Shown: positions 35,379-44,633, counted from the stretch's first letter. The stretch is DNA of 64,000 bases from Babylonia areolata (GCF_041734735.1 NC_134882.1:24321664-24385663), one strand, 5' to 3'. Notes: generated by a model not told the origin, from the sequence alone. Made by a program: numbers and translations.

Positions 35379-38300
35379 GTCATATTTTGGTGTGTGTATG
35401 TAACATAGATGTAATGTTTTATGTTAACAAAGCGTTTTTGTAAAGCACCTAGGGCAGATTCTGGATAGTGTGCAATATAAGTATCCATTATTATTATTAT
35501 AATTATTATTATTATTCATTGAGATTCCCTACATAGCAATATATGCACATTTGCATTTGCGTCATTCTGTACATGATGCCTAGAACTCTATGCTTCTACA
35601 TACTGGCACAATATTCATATGTGTATGTACATCTCTTATATATGTGCATACACAGATTCCTTTCCATTACTGATTAGGCACACATACCCATTTACTTGGG
35701 TATATCTGTGCAGGCTACATGTATGCTTGTACAGCCGCTTATTTCTTGTGCCTCAATCTCTTGTCATTGTCATATTCCTGACATGAGTTGATGGAAGTTT
35801 ATAATCCCTTTGTACACATATGTATTCATTTTCATAAATACATCCCTACCTTGCTTTTGGAGGACGACTGCATTCACAGACAAAACTGCCTCGTTCAAGC
35901 CTGAATGTATGCTCCTTCACATATCTGCAGTGGCTGGTCCTTAGGGACTCACACACACTCCCTTCTCACCCACAGGGCTAAGGATGCCCTCTCTTGGTGC
36001 AAGGAGGGACAAAGCAGTCCAACTCATTTGCCTACAACAACCCTGGGTTTGCACCACTGTGGTTGTCTTAACAGCTTCTCAAGGGCCCTACATCCTAGCT
36101 GGCCCTGCCATTGATGGATGTTGGTCTTTGCCTCTCAAGCTTTATCAGGCCTAAAAACTGCCTGGCACAACCCCAGCTTCACACTGCTGTGGTTGTGATA
36201 TGTCTCACATGGCCTGTACCCATCGCCTTCCAAGTTCTATCAGGCCTAAAGACTGCCCACTGGGCAGGAGACAATCAGGCCCCACGCTTGGCATTGGGTA
36301 CACTTCTTACTTGCTCAACCCAAGGTCCATCCCTCCCACCCCTCACTGGTAGCAGAAAGCCTGGGTAAAAATTGCGTTCCCCTATGCTTAAGAGGAACAA
36401 CATGTTGATCAATGGGAATGATTCTCCCACAGCACAACGAAAACCTTTGTGCCCTCTCGTACCAGCACAGTAGCTGCTGCTTTTTGGTCAGTTAGCTCGG
36501 CCCGCCATCCTGCTTGAACATTAATGCCGCATCAGCTCCTGAAACCATTGGTGTTGGAAAATGATTTCCCCACCTTTTCTTACTTGACTGACCCTTTTCA
36601 GTTTTGACACAACCACTGCAGTGGTTACAGAGGGGCAATCTTCACATACACTGCTCCAATGGATCTTGCTGCAACAAAGGCCATTAGCCAGGTGGCAGCA
36701 CGCAATACCGGCCTACTCTGTTCTTTAAGCCAGCATCGTCCCTATTGCGGTGCTCGTTCCCACTCTCTCCCGAGTTTTCACTCTCCGCACTGCAGGTGGC
36801 CCCTCATTAACTCATGCAGGCCCCTCATTCACAGGGTCACCTCCTGTTTCCCTTATCGCCCACAGGGGCTTTTCACAGAAAGGTTGATACTCTGGCGCGT
36901 CTCCTGCCTACAAGCACAGATCTTGCCAGTGGGACACCCCCTGAGGTGTTTTCAGAGCCTCATTTTTCAGCCAAGGGCCTGTCTGAGGATGACTTTGTTC
37001 TCACTGTGGCAGCAAGCACCATGTCTTTCAGGCACACGGTTGCCCCACAAGACCATGTCATATCCGTCTGGCTTCCTTACATTTCAGCAGAACCTCTTTG
37101 TTGGCCACCTTCATACTTCAAGCACACAACAACAGCCGTTTCCTGCTTTACTCATGCTGACTCATGCCCTCCAATGGCTAGTACAGCAGATCAACAGCCA
37201 TTCTGTCCCACTGCCCCTCACGGCTTCATCCCACACTTCAAACGTACCACACAGGGCCAGACCCAGTCATGGATCTAGTCCCATTTCTCAGTTAGTGCCT
37301 TCAGCACAACCAACCTTTTTTAATGGAGACCACCTCTTCCATTAGGAACCCCACCACAGAGACTCCATGGCCTAGAGGCACCTGAAGCACACTCCCACAG
37401 CCTGATCCAACCCACCTATTGACTGCCTACAACATTCTGTATGTTGATCCAACATGCCACACCCCCACAGAGGAGCCACCAAGTATCACATCTCTTGTAG
37501 CCTAATGCCTGCCATTCTATACTCGGGCAACAGACCAGTGTTGCTTTTTGTAGCTACAAAAAAGGGGGGTGGGGGCAGGGGGGAGGGGGCGCACCCATCA
37601 CCTGTCAGCTCACATGGAGGAGCCCTACAGATAGGACGGTCACGCCTAAGGCAAGCCCAATATCCTGGTGGGCTGCCTCTGTCTGGGGCCACAGATCCCT
37701 TCAGACACAATTATTTCTTTCCCAATTGGCCCACAACTGATGTTGACTCATCGGATCATGCCACGTGCACCTTGCATTGAGGTTCAGCCTCCACCTGCCC
37801 TCTTACATTTCTCGAGGGCTTCATGATAAACTGTCCGCCCTCTAGCTCAATTCAGAAAACCCCACAGGGTACACATTGCCACCTCTCACTTTGACTGGAA
37901 AGGTTTGAAACTAGTTCATCAGTTGACTCCTTGACTACTCTTGCGAGATTAGCAAGACATCTCTCTCTCGAAAGACAATCAGTGTGATTAAAGGCATGGA
38001 TGCAGACATAGGGTTGGGACTTACTGCCTCCTCAGCCAGAGTTCATGAAGTCAGGGCATGGTCCTCATGTCTCGCCTTGCCCACTCAGGAAAAACCCTGC
38101 TACTTTATTGATTTCTACTTGAGAGACGTCTCACACTTCAGCAAGGATGGCTCAAGAAGCATCACCTCTACAGTGGTCGCACAACAAGCCATTGCCGTGC
38201 ACAGACAGTAGAACAGGTGAGCCCTCCACCTTGTCGTGTCATTCTGCACTAGTGGGTCACGGTAAAGTATGTGTAGTGAAAAGGATTTTTTTTTTCCTAA

Positions 38301-41046
38301 AATTACGTTTATCTAACATACTTACCGTGACCCACATTTAAGACCCTCCCGTCCTCCCCGCTTCCTGTTCTCTCTGGACACTGCACTGGTTACGGTTAGG
38401 TGCTGTCAAAAGAGGAAGCTAGACAGGGATACAGAGGGGAGGTAACATACTTCCAGGAGTTTATCGGCCGTAGCTACTTTCATTTTCTCCGCATTGGCGG
38501 ATAGTACTTTTGACAGGACAGGAATCAGACTCCCTGCCGGAGTCTGCACTAGTGGGTCATGGTAAGTATGTTAGATAAACGTAATTTTAGGGAAAAAATT
38601 TCCTTTAAAATATAGTGCAGGGAAAGATATATAGAAGGCAAAAGATCAAAATGAAAACATGAAAGAAAATGGGCCACGATTAGTGAACTCCTATAACGTG
38701 CACACACCAACCCAAATGTGAAACACTTTAAGATAATAAGCCTTGTGGTCATCCAATAACCATGGTTACTCCAGAGATGGTTACCCAGGTAAGGCCAGTG
38801 ATCGATAATAATCCAATAATTACTGTTGAAATTGGGCTATTGAACGCATTGTTATGTAAGCTGCATCCCCATACTTTTTTTTAAACTGGGAATTTATTCA
38901 CAAATATGACTGAATGGCAGTATAACTGATGACACACACCAGATGCAGCTAATTTTCTTGTCTTGCTTGTGGCCAGGTTGCCAAAGTGGACGACTCGATT
39001 GGGGGCATGTTCAAGAACCAGATTGAAATCCCACTGACAGTCATCAAGTATTTCCGCTATTCCTTGTTTGGAATTGGGCCAGTCATGATGTTGATACCTG
39101 CTATAGTGTTCCATCTCCACAGGCAAAAGAACAAGAAAAAGGTATCAGAGCTTAGAAATTAATTAATGATTCTGTCATTCATAGATAAGAATTAACTCAC
39201 TACCAGTTTTAAATGAGGCAAGTCTTGAATCTCCTCAGAGAAAAGAATAAAACAAAGTCAAGAAGCTTGATGAAAGTCTTGAAAAGAGATTCAGATGACA
39301 TGGAAGAGTTTTAGAATTTATGAAAATCTTGAAAAGAGATTCAGATTAATATGTCTTCAATGCAAGGATTGTGAAGACTATGCATTCAACATTTCAGTGT
39401 TCCATAGTGTGACACATGAAATCAACTCCTCTTCTTCTTCTTCATGGGCTGCAACTCCCATGTTCACTCATATGTACACGAGTGGGCTTTTACCTGTATG
39501 ACCATTTTTACCCCACCATGTAGGCAGCCATACTCCATTTTCAGGGGTGTTCATGCTGGGTATGTTCTTGATTCCATAGTTCGCCCAACTCTGACATGGA
39601 TTACAGGATCTTTAATGTGTGTATTTCATCTTCTGTTTGCTTATACACACGAAGGGGGTTCAGGCACAAACAAGTCTGCACATATGTTGACCTGGGAGAT
39701 CAGAAAAATCTCCACCCTTTACCTACCAGGCACCGTTACCAAGATTCGAACCAGAGACCCTCAGATTGAAAGTCCAGTGCTTTAACCACTTGGCTTTGCT
39801 CATGTCAAATCAAGTCAATTACATTTAAATAAACAAAGAAATTGTACCCAAAACTTTCTGACCATATCTGAGTGGGCTGTTTCAACATATATACCGAACT
39901 ATTCAACTTTGGATGTTTCATTTCTATATGTTAAGAACTTCTACTACAGAAATTCAAATTCTTTAAGATATACAAGTCCAAATACAGTTGTTTTCCAATA
40001 CAACAACAGATGCCTTCTGTTTGCTGTAAACATAAAAGTATAATGTTTAACACTCTATATCATTCTTTTTTTTTTAACAAATACATTAAAACACAAAATA
40101 AAACTAAATATTCACTGATACAGTATGATAGTCTTTCTTCAGCTAATCTGTCAGTCTTTGCATGTAAATGTTGTTCTGCTTCACTCAGTGTTCACTGTAT
40201 TTCTCCTAAGGGCTCAGTCTGATAAAACACATCAAATTCTCAAAAAGGTAAACTTAAAAATTAAATTTCACAGTCTGTGTACATTTCACACACATCAATA
40301 GAATGTTCACAGCAACCACTGGGTAAATGTTCAGGTGTTTTTTTGGGTTTTTTTAGGTATGTTCCAGCCCTCTTTTTTTTAGGTATGTTCCAGCACTTTT
40401 TTCACTCTTCGTCATATCTTCTTGGATGTTTAACAACATGTCCATATCTTGTTTTCACACTATTGTTACTGTTTTCATTGTCCATAGATTGTCATGGTGT
40501 TCCCCCTTTATCTATCACCATTTTCTCGTTCACTCTGTTTTCTTCTCTCCTTCCTGCTTCTTTCGCATTCTTGCTTGCTTCATTCACACTTTTTTCTGTC
40601 ACTTTCTCTCTCTCTTCTTTCTCTCTCTGGTACTTTTCTTTGGCATTTGTTGTTTTCACACTGTTTTCTCTCGTCATGTCACATTTATCATTGCAGTTTG
40701 ACATTGGTTTGACATCACTCTGAGTGCTAGTACCAAGAGTAGGTCTGAGCATTTTCCTATTTCAGCAGTATATCACATTTTGTTTATCCTCGACAACATA
40801 AGATCTTGGTGTATCATGAGGGAAAACTATTTCTGCCTTCTTCCACTTATTAGAATAGAATAAAATACGTCTATTACCAATTGTACTGGGGTCACAAGGA
40901 ATATTGGGGAGGGAGGGTGGACGGGAATAGTACATAAAAAGGTACAAACATAAATAAAAAATCATACACAAACACTGATATAGTAGAATTTAGGATACAT
41001 ATATTTGCATATTAATACAAGAACTTGTGCACACTCACCCATGCAT

Positions 41047-41107
<61 letters not shown>

Positions 41108-42293
41108 CACACACAAACACACACACACACACACACACGTTTCAAAAGAAGCCGCATATTACATGTTGATGGGGCTGATGACTAGATCTTCAGGTAAATG
41201 GTTGTTGATTGCACAATTGTATTTAATCATACTGGATTTGTTTGAGAAACAGGGCATTGACTGCTTTGGGGGAAAAGCTATAGGCTCCTTATACTTCTAT
41301 ACTGTCAGCCAGAGGGGAGCATCTAAAAAATCCCAAAACCTGGAAGTGATTCATCCTGGCTGATTGATTTTGGTTTTTTGAGTAGCTGCTCATAATATAT
41401 GTTGTCTAGAGAAGTTAGATCAGCCTAGTAATCTTGGTGGCAGTTTTTACGATTCTGTTCAGGGCTGCGACTTCTGCCTTGGAAATGTTTTTGTACCAAA
41501 CAGTAATAGCAAAGGTTTACACTCTTTCAACAACTGCTCGGTAGAAATCAACCATGTTTTCTTTTTTAATTCCGAACTTTTGGAGGCGCCGAAGTACAGG
41601 TGATGTTGTGTTTTCTTAATAATTTTTTTTGGTATTTTTCTCCCATTTCAATTCGTTGGAAATGGTCAGTCTGAGAAATTTAGATTCGCTGATGATCTCT
41701 GCTTGCTTGTCTTTCATGCCAAATGGTAAGGGGTCAGATTTGGTCTTCCTGAAATCTAAAATGAATTCTTTTGTTTTTGATATGTTGAGTTATAAGTCGT
41801 TTTGATCACACCAGCTGACAAGTTCTAGTACTTCTTCCCTATATTTTACCAAACTGCATCATGACTGGCTCACCTGATTTAAAAGCGGACAAATTTGTTA
41901 CGGCTTTCTTGTGAAAGTATTCCTTTTGCCTGAGCCTTTGAATGAATGTTTGATGGGTGGTGTTTGATCTTTTTCTTTACTTTTCTTTTTTTCTCTGCTC
42001 CTTTCCATGAAAAAAAAGAAGAAATACCTTATCTGAAAATGAAGGTATATGTGTGGTTTTATTCAGCTTTTACCATTTGGAAATATTGGATGTTTTTACA
42101 TGGAGAATATAAAGACTAAATCCATGTTCATATTTTCATTCCATTTTTTCAGCTGTTCCAGAATGGACATGCACAAAACGGGTATGGACACAATGGCTCT
42201 GTGCAGAATGGCTTGGCACAGGATGGTCATGCACCTGTGGATGAAACAGTACCAAATGAAAGAACCCACTTGATACCACCAGGACACAACTGA
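17868..42293 (+). CDS. CD36/scavenger receptor class B family gene, LIMP-2-like, 3' part (five exons)
   Basis: The spliced exons encode about 182 residues and a stop. Introns have GT-AG borders and phases that fit (1, 0, 2, 0, 0). The product is the C-terminal third of a CD36-family protein: end of the lipid/ligand-binding ectodomain, one membrane span and a short cytoplasmic tail. Family members bind lipids, lipoproteins or lysosomal cargo. The tail's E-R-T-H-L-I fits the [DE]xxxL[LI] adaptor-binding signal and matches the D-E-R-A-P-L-I of LIMP-2, which suggests lysosomal targeting (inference). Introns of 9.1, 0.6, 11.1 and 3.0 kb are filled with transposons. Upstream exons were not found here; the first exon seen starts mid-protein. 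Confidence 0.85.
18003..18258 (-). repeat. Two partial SINE 3' ends next to the exon
   Basis: 18003-18046 and 18119-18258 both match the 3' half of the SINE at 26693-27092 (for example CAGCAGATT...TGTGTGAAATTTGGGG and GGGAGAGCGTGCCACTCCAGTG). A TATG/TA microsatellite separates them. The second copy is cut by R4 at 18263; its next part appears to resume at 25073. Confidence 0.6.
19602..23645 (-). mobile_element. RTE-like LINE, copy H (near full length, in R4)
   Basis: An 18-bp target duplication CTTTAAAACTATAAAACT lies at 19584-19601 and 23646-23663; the insert is 4044 bp. Read on the minus strand: a 5' untranslated part (23645-22817), an endonuclease from 22816, RT, and a C-terminal zinc finger, ending near 19638. 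The interrupted R sequence is collinear with R3 across the insertion, so the borders are exact. Endonuclease and RT lie in one large ORF, and no separate ORF1 is visible. Confidence 0.92.
19638..22816 (-). pseudogene. LINE H endonuclease-reverse transcriptase ORF, broken
   Basis: The start is [12 protein letters not shown] at 22816. Endonuclease motifs include L-G-D-F-N-A-R-V-G near 22345. RT motifs are [10 protein letters not shown] near 21330, T-K-A-F-D-T-V near 20945, [10 protein letters not shown] near 20770, and the catalytic D-F-L-F-A-D-D-C near 20600. The C-terminus has a C2H2 finger, C-P-H-C followed by H-L-R-T-H, near 19700. Breaks include a frameshift near 22530, a stop near 22328 where Trp is expected, and shifts near 21920-21650, 20770 and 20190. 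All catalytic motifs survive, so decay is moderate. Confidence 0.88.
23955..24032 (+). ncRNA. tRNA-like module inside R4
   Basis: It has A-box-like TAGTGTAATGGGTAAG and B box GGGGTTCGAATC (24009-24020), followed by ACTTTTATTTTC, a possible Pol III stop. The T-arm GCGGG/TCTGC pairs with two G-U pairs. It is equivalent to 16546-16622 in R3. Confidence 0.5.
24165..25065 (+). mobile_element. R-family element, copy R5 (short form, split by inverted R6)
   Basis: It begins TGACTCACTTGTGTAAACAAA directly after R4 and ends CACAAGTGAGTC...CTCTTGT at 25065. Like R1 it lacks the central body. R6 interrupts it between TTTTGAA and ATTATACTCAAT. Confidence 0.75.
24661..24990 (-). mobile_element. R-family 3' fragment R6, nested in R5 in inverse orientation
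   Basis: It starts ACAAGAGAGGCAAGGCC, the exact reverse complement of the family 3' end, and runs back through about 330 bp to GTAAATGC; the 5' hairpin end is missing. It is inverted relative to R5's own 24404-24660, so the two form a large imperfect palindrome. No target duplication is visible. Confidence 0.7.
25073..25115 (-). repeat. SINE remnant right of the R4/R5 block
   Basis: ACATGTGCTTAGTGGATGCT matches the SINE body at 26900-26930 (ATGTGTGCTAAGTGCATGCT). It is probably the continuation of the SINE cut at 18258. Confidence 0.5.
25116..25440 (+). pseudogene. CR1/L2-like LINE 3' end
   Basis: 25135-25238 encodes [12 protein letters not shown] and [11 protein letters not shown] then a stop, the usual end of a CR1/L2-group RT protein. 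An untranslated tail follows and ends in an ACAAG-type repeat at 25433-25446. Confidence 0.5.
25447..26051. other. Unassigned intronic DNA
   Basis: No gene or clear repeat was recognised; a short CA-rich stretch lies near 25980-26055. Confidence 0.45.
26060..26665. mobile_element. Non-autonomous hAT-like DNA transposon candidate
   Basis: An 8-bp duplication TACACACA flanks it (26052-26059 and 26666-26673). The ends read AGGTTCGTAGGG and, inverted, CAGGGTTCCCAGG, similar to hAT termini. Both subterminal regions carry many GGTCCTTTTAA-like motifs (about six on the left, four on the right). The centre is GC-richer with a 75-codon open frame of unknown meaning (R-R-D-R-L-K-L-S near its middle). 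No transposase was seen. The flanks are CA-rich, so the duplication could be chance. Confidence 0.5.
26693..27092 (-). mobile_element. tRNA-derived SINE, near full length
   Basis: On the minus strand the head has a degenerate B box (GTTTGAATCCTGG, + strand 27018-27030). The body contains CTTTCGGATGAGATGATAAA and CATGCACTTAGCACACATAA, segments I recall as a conserved central domain in widespread mollusc SINEs. The tail is AAATACAATAATACAAATAG. It ends about 40 bp before the splice acceptor of receptor exon b. Confidence 0.7.
27133..27206 (+). CDS. Receptor gene exon b
   Basis: The acceptor is TTTGTTTCAG and the donor CTCAG/GTACAC. It encodes [18 protein letters not shown], matching the family pattern P-x-T-G followed by K/R-x-x-Q-x-N. 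It enters in phase 0 and ends in phase 2. Confidence 0.87.
27809..27860 (+). CDS. Receptor gene exon c
   Basis: The acceptor is TTGTTGTCAG and the donor GGA/GTAAGT. It encodes [17 protein letters not shown], matching the strand before the family's membrane-proximal region (V-x-x-P-x-x-W-x-x-E). At 52 bp it is too short for ordinary frame scans. It runs from phase 2 to phase 0. Confidence 0.83.
28449..30102 (-). mobile_element. Long tRNA-headed retroposon, copy 2 (split by LINE J)
   Basis: It is an inverse copy of 4308-5177. The tail T-run starts at 28449, the body runs to 29212, and the tRNA-like head with B box GTTCGAATCCC lies at 30015-30102. A 9-bp duplication TATTTGCAC flanks it at 28440-28448 and 30103-30111. 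LINE J is inserted near the head-body border. Body similarity to copy 1 is clear but diverged, so both are fairly old. Confidence 0.83.
29213..30004 (+). mobile_element. RTE-like LINE 3' end, copy J, with open C-terminal frame
   Basis: A 10-bp duplication TGAGCCGCAG at 29203-29212 and 30005-30014 defines a 792-bp 5'-truncated insert. The frame from about 29213 to the stop near 29977 is open: [33 protein letters not shown], and a C-terminal finger [14 protein letters not shown]. It lacks the RT core. The 3' tail ends in short ATG repeats. Confidence 0.88.
30112..31177. other. Unassigned intronic DNA
   Basis: AT-rich sequence without recognisable coding or repeat features. Confidence 0.45.
31178..33675 (+). 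mobile_element. RTE-like LINE, copy D (3'-truncated)
   Basis: It is collinear with LINE E from its 5' end (GGTCAGGTCAGATAAATATA) through the endonuclease (about 31950-32650) into the RT (P-G-S-D-G-I-P-P near 33400, L-Y-K-N-K-G-E near 33535), ending near 33675 where E continues. 3' truncation is unusual for a LINE and points to a later deletion or rearrangement. Many stops and shifts are present. No target duplication was identified. Confidence 0.8.
33676..34060. other. Unassigned intronic DNA
   Basis: Nothing was recognised apart from the truncation junction of LINE D on its left. Confidence 0.4.
34064..34128. repeat. (CAA)n and (TA)n microsatellite
   Basis: ACAACAACAAC is followed by a TA tract with one interruption. 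Confidence 0.95.
34262..35520 (+). mobile_element. CR1/L2-like LINE, 5'-truncated
   Basis: It starts just before the RT catalytic box (F-A-D-D-T-Q-L near 34295). It then reads [25 protein letters not shown] and L-H-W-L-P-V, all typical of CR1/L2. A 232-codon open frame runs to 34972; the last ~50 residues ([16 protein letters not shown]) lie in other frames to about 35130. The tail contains TATG and TG microsatellites, then GCACCTAGGGCAG and an (ATT)n end at 35487-35519. Confidence 0.83.
35521..36649. other. Unassigned intronic DNA with a degenerate internal duplication
   Basis: At 36020-36260 a segment containing TATCAGGCCTAAA and CACTGTGGTTGT-like motifs occurs about twice imperfectly. The right part may belong to the recombinase-type element that follows. 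Confidence 0.4.
36650..38215 (+). pseudogene. Probable tyrosine-recombinase retroelement fossil (DIRS/Ngaro-like), broken
   Basis: The last part (about 37990-38208) reads like the C-terminus of a tyrosine recombinase of the DIRS/Ngaro kind, with the His-x-x-Arg region and conserved end common to those proteins. Upstream frames are scrambled and show no clear RT. It looks old, with many breaks. Its left border is uncertain. Crypton is an alternative. Confidence 0.4.
38244..38606. repeat. Inverted-repeat element with 40-bp arms
   Basis: Arms at 38296-38335 and 38552-38591 are reverse complements over 40 bp with one mismatch, each reading inward from CCTAAAATTACGTTTATC. A-rich extensions lengthen them slightly. 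A further direct copy of the right arm's inner part (CTGCACTAGTGGGTCA) lies at 38245-38272. Either a MITE, or the terminal/internal repeat zone of the recombinase-type fossil just upstream. Both arms contain GTAAGTATG. Confidence 0.65.
38607..38976. other. Intron end, unassigned
   Basis: Nothing was recognised before the acceptor TTGTGGCCAG at 38967-38976. Confidence 0.4.
38977..39141 (+). CDS. Receptor gene exon d (membrane span)
   Basis: The acceptor is GTGGCCAG and the donor AAG/GTATCA; the length is 55 codons in phase 0. It encodes the membrane-proximal segment (V-D-D-S-I-G-G-M-F) and then the hydrophobic span [18 protein letters not shown], followed by basic H-R-Q-K-N-K-K-K at the cytosolic face. 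The layout equals the C-terminal span of CD36/SCARB proteins. Confidence 0.88.
39142..39412. other. Intron, unassigned
   Basis: A short imperfect direct repeat around CTTGAAAAGAGATTCAGAT occurs at 39277-39296 and 39328-39347. Confidence 0.45.
39425..39800 (-). mobile_element. tRNA-derived SINE with (GAA)n tail, full length
   Basis: Head on the minus strand: A box AGTGGTTAAAGCACTGG and B box TGGTTCGAATCTTGG (+ strand 39740-39760). The body contains TTAAAGATCCTGTAATCC, and the tail is GAAGAAGAAGAAG. Flanking CATGAAATCAA (39415-39425) and CATGTCAAATCAA (39801-39813) look like a target duplication with a 2-nt difference. Confidence 0.8.
39814..41048. other. Intron, unassigned
   Basis: AT-rich. 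A short tandem unit TTTTTAGGTATGTTCCAGC occurs twice at about 40350-40400, and a T/C-rich stretch covers 40490-40680. Open frames there are composition artefacts. Confidence 0.45.
41049..41138. repeat. (CA)n microsatellite
   Basis: About 90 bp of nearly pure CA repeat with a few AA interruptions. Confidence 0.97.
41160..41960 (-). pseudogene. Fossil CR1/Rex1-like LINE fragment, RT C-terminal half
   Basis: On the minus strand, 41850 down to 41350 gives [10 protein letters not shown], then [13 protein letters not shown], then [12 protein letters not shown], then F-Y-R-A-V-V-E-R-V and T-A-T-K-I-T. This is the post-catalytic part of a CR1/Rex1-group RT. A few stops and shifts break it. Confidence 0.65.
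42153..42293 (+). CDS. Receptor gene terminal exon e (cytoplasmic tail)
   Basis: The acceptor is CATTTTTTCAG; 46 codons precede TGA at 42291-42293. The tail is Asn/Gly-rich with repeated N-G pairs ([25 protein letters not shown]), then [17 protein letters not shown] fits the acidic dileucine sorting consensus. The exon is linked to exon d by phase and position; I know no family match for the N-G repeats. Confidence 0.78.
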   Translation: MFQNGHAQNGYGHNGSVQNGLAQDGHAPVDETVPNERTHLIPPGHN

Positions 42294-43197
42294 TCAGTCC
42301 AGAATTATTTTGCTATGTGGCTGAGGATCTGGATCAGTTGAAATGCAGCCACTCTGCCACATAGAGAAATCTAGTGATGGTGTTCAGTAAAGGGGCAGGG
42401 GATTTAGGGGTTGGGGTAGGAGCATCAGCTAGAGAAAGCAGTTTTAGTCATTTTGGTGCACCTCACATTGCAGAGCTTGAGCCGGGTGTCGCCATTTTGC
42501 TGAGCGTGTGACGAGCGAGTCAAAACACAGCCAGTAACCCATCCAAATTCAAATAAAGGACTACCTCATGACATAAATAGGGTTTCTAGCTATCAGCAGA
42601 ATCTAAAAAGATTCCCCAAGCTAAAGCTACCAGTGTTTTTTTCATCGAATTCAATACAAACCAGGAAAAAGTCAGAATATGGCAGTGATGAGGTTTCTCA
42701 TCATACAGGCAGCCTAGGGGTTAAAATGGGAGCCTCACTTCCTTTTTATTTACTGAACACTAGTTTCTCTAAGGGGCTTTTAGGACACAGATGTTCATAT
42801 TTAAATCCTTCCTAATTTTGTACAGTATTTTTTATGATTTATTTATTGATGACCAATGTCACTGTACATAACGTTGTCAGCATTGTACTAAAGCATGTGC
42901 ATGAATGAAAATGTTCTTGCGGACATTTGTGCTTGGGAGACATGAATGAACTTTACAGGTTTGATTTAACTCTGTTGTGCATTTAGAAAACATCAAAAAT
43001 TTACCCTGGTACTTTACAATACAGTGTTTGTTTTAGCCCTCAACTTCAACTGCTATAATAAGTAATGAATTACATTGAAATATGCTTTTAACAAATGATG
43101 TAAAGCATAAAGTGGCACGAGTTGCTGTGTATGTATTCTGTGCAATCCACCTTCCTCCCCCATCTCTCTGTAGATAGTGCAGGAAAATTAGGCCAGT
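42294..43197 (+). other. Probable 3' untranslated region and downstream DNA
   Basis: No coding features. An AATAAA at 42552-42557 is the nearest candidate poly(A) signal, about 260 nt after the stop. Confidence 0.55.
42552..42557 (+). promoter_or_regulatory. Candidate polyadenylation signal
   Basis: AATAAA follows the receptor stop codon on the same strand. It was chosen by position only. Confidence 0.4.
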
Positions 43198-44486
43198 TAT
43201 TGAGGACAGTAAGTAAGTAGGCCTCCTTCGGTCATGGCTGACCATGGATAGAGTATATCCGACCAAATATCTAATTGGGCTGTCTGCTTGGACCAAGCAG
43301 CGTCGCCTGTGACTGTAGAGACCGATGCGAGAGAGACAGTCTCTGTCGCAGCGATCACATTTGTAAGCTGATGCTGGTCTGTTGGCTGCCGTCCCTTTTC
43401 TGTGAGCTCACTTTTCTGCTGCAGCAGCTGACAGTTTGTCCTCACCAATCCGTAGCTGATTCTTGAGAGTGCTTCTCCAGCTGTTGTGGTCATCTGCAAG
43501 GTCTTCCCAGGACTCAGTGTTGATCTCAAGCGCCTTATGTCACGTTTGCAAACGTCTTTGTATCTCAGCCGTGGGCGGCCGATGCTTCTCTGCCCCATGG
43601 CGAGCTCTCCATAAAGGATGTCTTTTGGGATGCGACCATCTTCCATGTGACGAACGTGGCCCAGCCAGCACAGCCAACGCTGTCTCAGCATGGTATACAT
43701 GGTCAGGAGGCCAGCGCGAGTCAGGACTTCAGTGTTTGTCACCTTGTCTTGCCAGGAGATGCCGTGTATGTGCCGTAGGCTTCTCAGGTGGAAGGTATTG
43801 AGCCTTTTCTCCTGACAAGCATGTTTGTTCCACGCCTCACTGCCATACAGCAAGGTGCTGAGGACGTAGGCGTTGAATACGGCCATCTTTGTCTTCGTGG
43901 TCAGCTTGGGATTTGTCCACTCTCTTTGTGTGAGGCGGGCTAGCATTGTGGCTGCCTTCCCGATCCTCTTGTCGATCTCTGTGTCAAGGGAGAGGTTGTC
44001 AGTGATGGTGGACCCAAGGTAAGTGAATTGATGGATGGCTTCAAGCTCGTAGTCATCAAATGGTGATGACTGGTGGAGATGGCGTGTCTTGGCCTAGGAC
44101 GTTTGTCTTCTTGAGACTGATGGTCAGACCGAAATCTTTGCAGGGCTAGGAGAAGCGGTCCATTAGTGACCGCAAGTCCTGCTGGGTGTGGTTCACAACT
44201 GCGGCATTGTCGGCAAAGAGCATGTCTCTGATGAGGGTTTCACGGACTTTTGTCCTTGCTCTGAGGCGGGCGAGATTGAAGAGCCTGCCATCTGATCTGG
44301 TCCGCAGGTAGATCCCTTCTTGCGCTGTGCTGAACGCATGCCTCAGGAGGAGAGCAAAGAAGATTCCAAATAGGGTTGGGGCAAGGTCGCAGCTTTGTTT
44401 GACACTGCTGCGTACGTCGAAGGGCTTGGAGAGGTTACCATTAACCTTCGCCGGACGGTGCTATTGACTATACACGGAAGATGGTG

Positions 44487-44633
44487 TGGGTCCATGTGGA
44501 CCCATGTCCCTCAAAGAGGGAAAATCATGTCCACCCTTCCACAGACGGTATGGGTCAATGTGGACCCATGGCCGTCATAGAAGGAAATTTTGTGTTCATC
44601 CCTCCGAAGACGGTGTGGGTCCAGGTGGACCCA
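44487..44633. repeat. piggyBac left subterminal palindrome array
   Basis: TGGGTCCATGTGGACCCA at 44487-44504, TGGGTCAATGTGGACCCA at 44551-44568, and TGGGTCCAGGTGGACCCA at 44616-44633; starts are 64 and 65 bp apart. Each sits in a longer unit beginning near GACGGT and ending near AGAGGG/AGAAGG. Likely transposase-binding sites (inference). Confidence 0.85.

Noticed and set aside
36659-37345. 228-codon frame as a host gene
   Set aside because: No motif, competing frames of equal length, and it leads into the recombinase-like fossil; probably decayed element sequence.
40277-40752. 148-codon Ser/Phe/Leu-rich frame and its antisense
   Set aside because: Pyrimidine-rich intron sequence; no domain, no splice context with the receptor exons.
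41049-41138. CRISPR-like or satellite array
   Set aside because: It is a simple CA microsatellite; no CRISPR structure occurs anywhere in the window.
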